From: Angiostrongylus vasorum
Lineage: Eukaryota; Nematoda; Chromadorea; Rhabditida; Metastrongylidae
NCBI GenBank assembly: GCA_018806985.1
Contig: JADANN010000345.1
Coordinates: forward strand, 682,001-746,000
Length of the DNA stretch: 64,000 nucleotides
Direction of reading: 5' to 3'
Each line of letters opens with the position of its first letter. Within the stretch, counting starts at the first letter, position 1. Positions 57,485-64,000 of the stretch are shown here, piece by piece. The notes beneath the pieces are model-generated. The model had not been told where the DNA came from. It saw only the letters and a list, made by a program, of their open reading frames with translations, and did not search any database. Position numbers and translations under genes: made by a program.

Positions 57485-58240
57485 AGATGAAGGGCAAGAT
57501 AAACGGCATCTTATCCTCGCTATACATATCGTTTTGCGACGTCGTTCCTCTTCTAAGCCTATTCCGAGGAGCCACGATTTCGTAGCCATTGGAAAGGACT
57601 ATTTGCCGCATCATTTTTTTCTTTCACCAACATTCTATTGATCTTAACAATGGTCCTGCAAATACCAGTTATCAATTGAATGATTGCTTGATAGACTCTA
57701 CGCAACTTGATGAAGGTGAAATGAGAAACTTGGATGTTGGTCTACCAGCTGTTTTGCCAGTCAGTAGAAGCAGCTCCTGAAAGACTTCGCCACGAAGCGT
57801 TACCTGGATGCGGTATCACCCACTATACCTTCCAGCTGCACAGACTTAACGGCTTTTAGCTCTGTCTTGACGGAATCAACATACCACGAAGTTGTTCTAT
57901 ACCACCTTTTTGATATTGCTGAGATAATGTGTCATGCGATTTCACCTTTTCTTCTGAGTTGTTAAAGTCTTCTTAATTGCAAATATTCTGCAAATAAATA
58001 TAACTTTTTTTCGGTTGAATAATCCACCATATTTTTTTATAGCGATACTTTATGTATCTGCCCTTTCGTCTTCATCTTCTCGAGCTATAAACCGACCTCC
58101 GTTCAGGTTATTAGTGCTCTTTCACACGGTTCAGAAGTGTTCAATTAACTAATTTTTTACTCTGTTGTGTTTCACAAACGGCATTTTCATGCCATAGGAT
58201 ATTGTAGTTACGATTTGATGAATGTGTGAAAGGTGGAAGT
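57485..58240. other. No gene seen
   Basis: Possibly more decayed Penelope sequence (minus) at its left end. Nothing else recognised. Confidence 0.35.
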
Positions 58241-58244
58241 AACG

Positions 58245-58355
58245 AAGCTGCCAATAGATGCGTCGTCCATTCGCCATCATCAAGCATCGTAGTGGTGAGT
58301 GAATGCGTATTTGGCCTATACAATAACTCGCGGTTGCCTACCGATGTATCGGGTC
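58245..58355 (-). repeat. SINE1 fragment
   Basis: CATCAAGCATCGTAGTGGTGA, TTGGCCTATACAATAACTCG and TGCCTACCGATGTATCGGG. Middle of the element only. Confidence 0.75.
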
Positions 58356-58359
58356 GTTA

Positions 58360-59245
58360 AGGCAGTGCTTTAGGAAACAAGGTGGTGGTGGTGATTCAAC
58401 TTTCTACCAAACGCTCTCCTCCAGTGGACATGGGAACCTCCTGGCTCGTACAGTAACTATTTCTCGATTAGTCTCTGTTTTCTATATTATTGTGTGTTTC
58501 CTATGTTAATTGTTTACTGGTAATTATCCTAAATTTATCCTTGCACTTCCTGCAAATTGCTTCTTAGCCACAATTTCATGCACCTGCTTCACAGCTGACT
58601 GGAAAGGAATTCTGTAAGTCCTTTGGAAGGACTGTTCTTCTTTGTCCGACAGTTCTGGCACTGAGTGAACAGCTGGCAACTGCATGGACTATCCAGAATC
58701 CGCCGTTCGAAGCAACCTTTTATATAAGCTACTGCATCGCTGTCTTGTGTACTTTCTGTATAAGCTATTGTATAACCTTTACAAACTTTCTGTGCAAGCA
58801 GCTCTATCAGATTGTGGTAAATGAGAAGCTCTCTAGAATTTCCATCTGAACATTAACTCTAGTTTCTTCTGCCAAAACCACCCCACTACAGAAAGAATAT
58901 AAGGAGCATTGTGAGCCATCCCAGTTTGGTTTCGCTCAGTTTCGCTCAGCTCGCCTCGCTCAGTTAGTTCGCGAGTAATCCTTGCCCTTCTGAATGACGT
59001 CACATTGTTAATATTGTATTGCTATTATTCCTAAAAGCGCTTTTAACCTAAGCTTGAGACTGTGTTTTGTGGCAACTTCAAAGGTTGCGCGTGGTAAATC
59101 CGTACAAAGTCGAGCATTCGAATTCGAGTCAGTGATTGTCCGGTGCCGAGGGCTGACTCGAAGACCTATACTCCACCGAACAGCTAGTACAGCTCGGGTT
59201 TCTTCAAGATTGCAAGGAGAATCGACTTGGTCAATAACAATCCAA
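58360..59245 (+). other. Unclassified region with a TATA-like element
   Basis: GAATATAAGGAGC at 58895 precedes a tandem TTTCGCTCAG stretch (58930-58960). It resembles an LTR-type promoter region, but no partner repeat was found in the window. Confidence 0.25.
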
Positions 59246-59249
59246 TGCA

Positions 59250-59385
59250 TCCTTACGGAAGACGAAATCCTCAAGTACCAACCGAAACAACACGCGAAGT
59301 GTTCGAAGACTACTGTGATGATGAATGCGAGGAAAATGAATAGAGTGCAACAAGTGCTGGGAAATGCACAGCAGATGTGATTATG
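59250..59385 (+). repeat. SINE2 tail fragment
   Basis: GTGTTCGAAGACTACTGTG, ATAGAGTGCAACAAGTGCTGGGA and GCAGATGTGATTATG parallel the tail of the 59695-60010 copy in reverse orientation. Confidence 0.5.
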
Positions 59386-59404
59386 CGTCTTGTAAAAAAT
59401 AGAG

Positions 59405-59590
59405 ACAAGTATGATAATGCTGAGATATTTGCAAAACTTGGATTCTAGGGAACATCGGACCTTCAGTTAACCTCTCCTGGGGCCCACGTGTTAGCCAGTA
59501 TACCACTAAGGCCCTCCTTCTACCACTCTCTCACCCATTCTTTATCCTAACGGTGCCATCAGCAATCACCCGTCGACAGGAATGATCTGG
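59405..59590 (-). repeat. tRNA-headed repeat arm
   Basis: AATGCTGAGATATTTGCAAAAC, degenerate head, CTAACGGTGCCATCAGCAATC, ending ACAGGAATGATCTGGG. Confidence 0.7.
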
Positions 59591-59694
59591 GAAGAACAGA
59601 GACAAGAAAAAGGCGTTATTATTGCAACTGTCATTAATCACTCGTTATCAGTAATTGTTATTACGGGACCCGACATCACATGTATCACACAGTG

Positions 59695-60010
59695 TGGATC
59701 CCAGCACTGTTGTATTCCACTAGTTTCTTCGCACCGCACTCGACACAGGTCTTCGAATCTTTTTCTGTGTCGCTTCTGCTGCTGTTTGAGGAATTTTCAG
59801 TCCCAGTCATAAAAATTGTTGAATTCTGATCGAATCCATTCTCCCATATTTCTGAGATAGCTAGGGCGTTCCCACATGGATTGAAGAGAGCGATCTTTTC
59901 GCGTACAAGATGTACCAACTTCCCGCGGTGTGATGAGGTGACTGGTGGGCTCAGTGCGGGATCGAACCAACAACGTGCTCGTGATACTAATTACTATTGC
60001 ACAACAAGTG
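59695..60010 (-). repeat. SINE2 copy with tRNA-like head
   Basis: Minus strand: GTGCAATAGTAATTAGTATC (box A region), GGTTCGATCCCGC (canonical box B) at about 59970-59958, body with CTATCTCAGAAATATGGG, and tail ATTCGAAGACCTGTGTCG. Confidence 0.72.
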
Positions 60011-60029
60011 GAGAAGAGAAAAAGACTTG

Positions 60030-60535
60030 TATAACTACTATAATGCTGAGATATTTGTAAAACTCTGGACCGCAGGTGTCTATGGTGGGGAACGAATGCG
60101 CTATTGTCCTTTCCGGGGAGTAACGCGTTCACCACCACACCGTGCTGGTCCTTCGTTTCGCCTGTCTCTCAGCTAGTCCTATCGATCTGTCGTTAAAAAG
60201 AATAGGCAGTAAATAAAAAGGTTAAGATTGTGATTATAACTATAGCCTCAGATTAACTGGGTTCAACGCCGATTTGGGCTCCCCAGATCAATCCCGTTGA
60301 CGGGTGATTGCTGATGGCAAAAAGATCGATAGAACCAGCTGAGAGACAGGCGAAACGAAGCACCCGCATGGTGTGGTGGTGAACGCGTTACTCCCCGGAA
60401 AGGACAATAACGCGTTCGTTCCCCACCATAGACACCTGCGGTTCAGAGTTTTGCAAATATCTCAGCATTATAGTAGTTATATTTCGCAAGATACCCTGCC
60501 GTTAAAAAGAATAGGCAGTAAACAAAAAGGTTAAG
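60030..60535. repeat. Inverted-repeat element with tRNA-like arms
   Basis: Arm 1 60035-60185 (-) and arm 2 60325-60480 (+), with the shared terminal module TACCCTGCCGTTAAAAAGAA at the right end and a truncated copy near 60190. Centre: CAATCCCGTTGACGGGTG hairpin at 60288-60310. Confidence 0.85.
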
Positions 60536-60589
60536 AAAAAGACTTGTGTTATTTTTTTCATTAGAATGTGCTGGCGTTTCTTCATGAAC

Positions 60590-60835
60590 GCGTACAATGC
60601 AACGGTAAGAGGTAGCCTGCAATACATATTGGATTACGCGCAGGCTCACCGCCGCACCTCTTAGCAAACCAAAGTCGAATTTCTTCGGTGACAACAAGTT
60701 GTTACTAGACTTTCCCAGAAGAACATAAACACGACTGGAGGTATCGGTGAACCACCGCAGGGTATTTAATGAATTTGAATACACATCGCATCATTCAGAC
60801 GTCCAATTCCGAGAACTTTTCCCTTTATCACTTTA
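60590..60835 (+). repeat. Highly degenerate SINE1-like copy
   Basis: AAGAGGTAGCCTGCAATACA, TTGGATTACGCGC, GGTATCGGTGAACCACCGC and CCAATTCCGAGAAC in SINE1 order. It shares GGATTACGCGC with 24925-25090, which suggests an old subfamily. Confidence 0.6.
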
Positions 60836-60934
60836 TTTCTTGATGTTGTTTCGAAAATTATTCCAGCCAGTTTCCTAGTTTTGGTTTTATTTTATTTTTT
60901 AATTGCGTATTATTACTGGTAGAGTGCACGACCT

Positions 60935-61320
60935 TCCCAACGGTTTACCGCCTCATCGCGGCTGGTAGGTGTTCCTGGGTGTCGGACTGCGATGTACAGA
61001 GGGAGGTTTCGTCCCCCCGGCAGGGTCTCCCAAGCTGAGCAGGAGTCCGGCGCTTCTATCAGGAAGCCTAGCTAAGAGTAAACCAATACCAAGATCCACC
61101 ACCGTCCTAGTATCAAAGTCGCAGTGGCAAATCTCTCTCTGATCCACAAGGGCTGCTACTGCCTGTCGTGGTGACGACCTGGGGCAGACCTTGGCCAGGC
61201 TGTCCTCGTGATTCCAGGGAACCACAATGGCTTAACCAGCAAATCTCCGAAAAATGGTGATTATCCTGGGGCCTGCACAACTAGTGAGGACGGGCCGTTC
61301 AAGTATCAAGTAAGTAAGAG
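60935..61320 (+). mobile_element. RTE-derived non-autonomous element, complete
   Basis: CCCAACGGTTTACCGCCTCATCG to CCGTTCAAGTATCAAGTAAGTAAG. All blocks of the family are present, including the AAGT tail. Confidence 0.85.
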
Positions 61321-61324
61321 TGCA

Positions 61325-62295
61325 CGACGGTAGTGCCTGTATTTATATAGAAGTGAAATCATAAAAGGTTAAGTGACGTCATCTCTGTTTACCCAAATCA
61401 CTACAGTCCCACGGTTTTCAGACGACTGCTAACCGATTGCCGATTATCGATCATTGACATTCAGATCGATTTAGGTAACTCAAACGACGCATCGAAAGAC
61501 ATTCCACAAAAAAAAAAATGTGATTAATAATGGGATGGAAAAAAAAAGATGGAAGAGGAGCCTATAAATAGAGAAGCAATAGTGAGTGAAAGCCGTAAGT
61601 GCTTCAGATATTTGGGTTTTTCCTTTTGAATCTATTAAGTATGATGTATGGTGCTATTTCGATTCCACTCCGGGCCAACCAAGCCTGGGAAGTGCTGGGA
61701 CCCGGACAGAAGACTTGAAGACGGGTCAGATAGAACAAAAAAAAAGATACAATGTATGCAAGTAACAAAAGTTTCAAGGCTTTTCGTCGTATTTCCCAAT
61801 AAAAGACCGAAGGAAAGTAAAGGACCCCACATTTTTCTTCCAGTATCTGCTGAAAATTTCATACGTCGACACATTCTTGTTGTCATTGTTCTTGTGACTA
61901 CTGTTACTGTTCTTTCATACATACTTTTATACTCTCGCATATGAGGTTGCCAAACATCTACAGTCGATCAGAATTTTCACTGATAATGAACTCCAACTCC
62001 CAGTCTCAAAGCATGTTAAGCGTTCAATTTGCTCAGTAGATGAAATTGACTGAGGAAACTCTGATCGAGTTTTGATGAAAAACGACCACTCCAATGAATA
62101 TGAGGGTTTAGGAGGTTCTGTGAAATAGGCCATTAGAAGTCGAAGAGAAAAATGTTTGATGTTTATATAGGTAATTCTGAGAGAATCCTTAAAATTTCTA
62201 TTATTTCCTTAAGACGTACATTATACTTGATAGACTTCAAAATAAGGAAACTAGATACAGGAAGTGTATTTGCACTAAAGTCGTTTTTGTTAACA
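61325..62295. other. No gene seen
   Basis: Overlapping plus and minus open frames at 61635-61944 lack paired splice sites and motifs. Confidence 0.4.
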
Positions 62296-62299
62296 TAAA

Positions 62300-62790
62300 A
62301 GCTTTCAGTGATGCTGAGATATTTGCAAAACTCCGGACCGCAGGTGTCGCCGGTGGAGAACGCACGCGCTATTGTCCTTTCCGGAGAGTAACGCGTTCAC
62401 CACCACACCACGCGGGTCCTCCGTTTCGCCTGTCTCTCAGCTAGTTCTATCGATCTTTTGCCATCAGCAATCACCCTTTAGCGGGATTGATCTGGGGAGC
62501 CCAAATCAGCAACGAAGCCAGTTAAGCTGAGCCTGTAGTTATAATCACAATTTTAACTTATTATTTACTACCTACTCTTTTTAATGGCAGGGGTATATAT
62601 TGCGAAAAGGACCCGCATGGTGTGGTGGTGAACGCGTTACTTCCCGGAAGGGACAACAGCGCGTTCGTTCCCCATCGCAAACACCTGCGGCCCGGAGTTT
62701 TGCAAATATCTCAGCATCATTGAAGTTTTATTTCGCAATATATACCCTGCCGTTAAAAAGAGTAGGCAGTAGATAATAAGTTAAAATAAA
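62300..62790. repeat. Inverted-repeat element with tRNA-like arms
   Basis: Arm 1 62310-62450 (-): GATGCTGAGATATTTGCAAA, CACCACACCACGCGGGTCC. Arm 2 62600-62740 (+): GACCCGCATGGTGTGGTGG, TTTGCAAATATCTCAGCATC. The shared terminal module is at both sides of arm 2 (62560-62595, 62745-62790). Confidence 0.85.
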
Positions 62791-63019
62791 AGCTTTCATC
62801 TACATCTGTTCACTTGTTTATAAGCCCTCTTCTGTTTAAGTGGTCAAAACTAAACGACTAATTCTAAAATCATTCTAATTCATTGACAAGGTTACATTAG
62901 CCTGCTAAAAACTGCTGACCATGGCTGTAGAAGCACTAAGGTAGCGTCAGTCAAGGCACTGTCTGTCAATGGCAGTACAGTTGAGGTTGCTGGTAATTCG
63001 ATTGTGTTCATAGACCCGT

Positions 63020-63960
63020 ATCGAGAGAAATCGAGTTAATGAAATGCCAAACAATGAAAAAACAAGCAGAATATTGTATGAAAACACAATTTCCGGATTC
63101 TTCTCCTTTATCATTGACATTTTGTACAAGTTATTCAATCCTTACTCATGTTACTTACGGGACGTGGATGGCTCGTTTGGAATATCGTTCAAGAAGATTC
63201 GATTCTCTTGGCGTTCACCCCATTGCTCTTTTCGTCCAATTGTAATCTGTTCTTCTTATTATGTGATCAGCCCATCGGTGCTTCGTTATCGATGTGTATT
63301 CTCCTGGACCTCGAAGATGGAGTAGATTTTGAAGATATGACCTGCACATTCCGGCTAGTCGTTGTGAGTGCCGGGTATATTTGAGAAGGAACTGTTCAAG
63401 CGCTCTATGAGTAATGTTCACTAGTACTAACGCAACTGAAGTATCAGCCCGTGTCTCTGCTGCATAACAGGGAACTAGGAGGGCTGTAGAGTTCGAGAGA
63501 TGAACACGGAATTTTGGGTCCATTAATTAGTCGGCGAATTCCTTGGGAGGAGGCCCGATTTCGGCTCGAGCTGGTTTGCTCGTTCTGTCTAATTCCTTCT
63601 TCATGTTGTTCTCCATATTCATTGAATGCTGAAGGTACACGTACGAGCTGGTTTCTGTATGTCAGAGAACCATCCATTTCGACGATTTTTTCTCTTCACC
63701 CTATGGATTTTTCACAGACTTGGTCATCCTCCTCTTTGACCACAGTACAATTTTTGCTCGCTTCGGTGAGTTCATTGAGCATCGCCTCTGCTTCGCTGGC
63801 ACTTTTTGGAAGGGTGACGGTGGCGTCGTAGAAACGAAGCTTTGATAGGAATTTTCCACCAATACATATACGTTTCTCGTCCCAATCGTTGACTTCATTG
63901 TTCGTGGCAGTACGGCACTAAACAACTTTAGTGATGTTGTATAGCCTTGTCTAACCCATT
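63020..63960 (-). pseudogene. RTE reverse-transcriptase C-terminal fragment
   Basis: The minus strand in shifted frames carries the RTE thumb and tail: MDPKFRVHLSNSTALLVPCY, AAETRADTS, THRALEQFLLKYTRHSQ and HRWADHIIRRTDYNWTKR (63520-63215), preceded by RTE-like connection sequence at 63925-63530 (KVPAKQRRCSMNSPKRAK; FNEYGEQHEEGIRQNEQTSS). Compare 2961-3329 (+) and 47862-48267 (+). Confidence 0.78.
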
Positions 63961-64000
63961 TTCATATGGGGATGGTGATGGGTCAATGGAAAAACTGTAC

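Noticed and set aside
58890..59060. Solo LTR with TATA box
   Set aside because: A TATA-like stretch and a GTGGCAACTTC end are present, but no second copy or convincing primer-binding site was seen in the window.

Overview
The window looks like chromosomal DNA of a parasitic or strongylid-type nematode. Short phase-compatible exons have worm-like splice sites (T-rich tract then CAG/TAG, donors GTAAG/GTATG/GTGAG). Several retroelement types cover much of the rest: RTE LINEs, a Pao/BEL element with a phlebovirus-Gc-like envelope, Penelope-like fragments and tRNA-headed SINEs. There are no bacterial operons, Shine-Dalgarno sites or CRISPR arrays. Most long ORFs are repeats read by chance, so real genes had to be assembled from short exons.

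Five spliced genes are supported. On the minus strand: (1) a gene running off the left edge (exons at 715-1) with a basic PKKRRRR motif; (2) a POT1-like telomere protein (7752 down to about 3950) whose exons encode both OB folds in one gene; (3) a RING-finger protein (42213-41343, 5' end not found); (4) a 142-residue coiled-coil protein (53719-52510); (5) 377 bp downstream of it, a 231-residue acidic protein with a CCDC50-like LAKKLQEEE helix (52133-48999). On the plus strand, three clean exons (28411-32382) encode an antistasin-like plus Kunitz-like cysteine-rich secreted protein of unknown extent. A terminal-exon candidate lies at 36164-36490 (+) and an acidic exon at 9598-9485 (-).

From 10.6 to 19.1 kb lies a decayed Pao/BEL provirus on the plus strand: related direct repeats (LTRs) at both ends, a tRNA primer-binding site just inside the left one, pol remnants (RNase H, integrase zinc-binding and core) and a Gc-like envelope remnant. 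SINEs, an RTE-derived element and a Penelope 3' end are inserted in it. Other repeats: about 20 copies of a tRNA-derived SINE (called SINE1 here), a second tRNA-headed family (SINE2), long inverted-repeat elements carrying a tRNA-like module, full and deleted RTE copies, and several Penelope 3' ends sharing an acidic C-terminal peptide. SINE and inverted-repeat copies sit inside introns of POT1, both tandem minus-strand genes and the antistasin/Kunitz gene.

All gene models come from reading frames, splice motifs and phase agreement by eye. No alignment or transcript data were available. Family names are by recognition, and repeat boundaries are accurate to roughly 10-30 bp.
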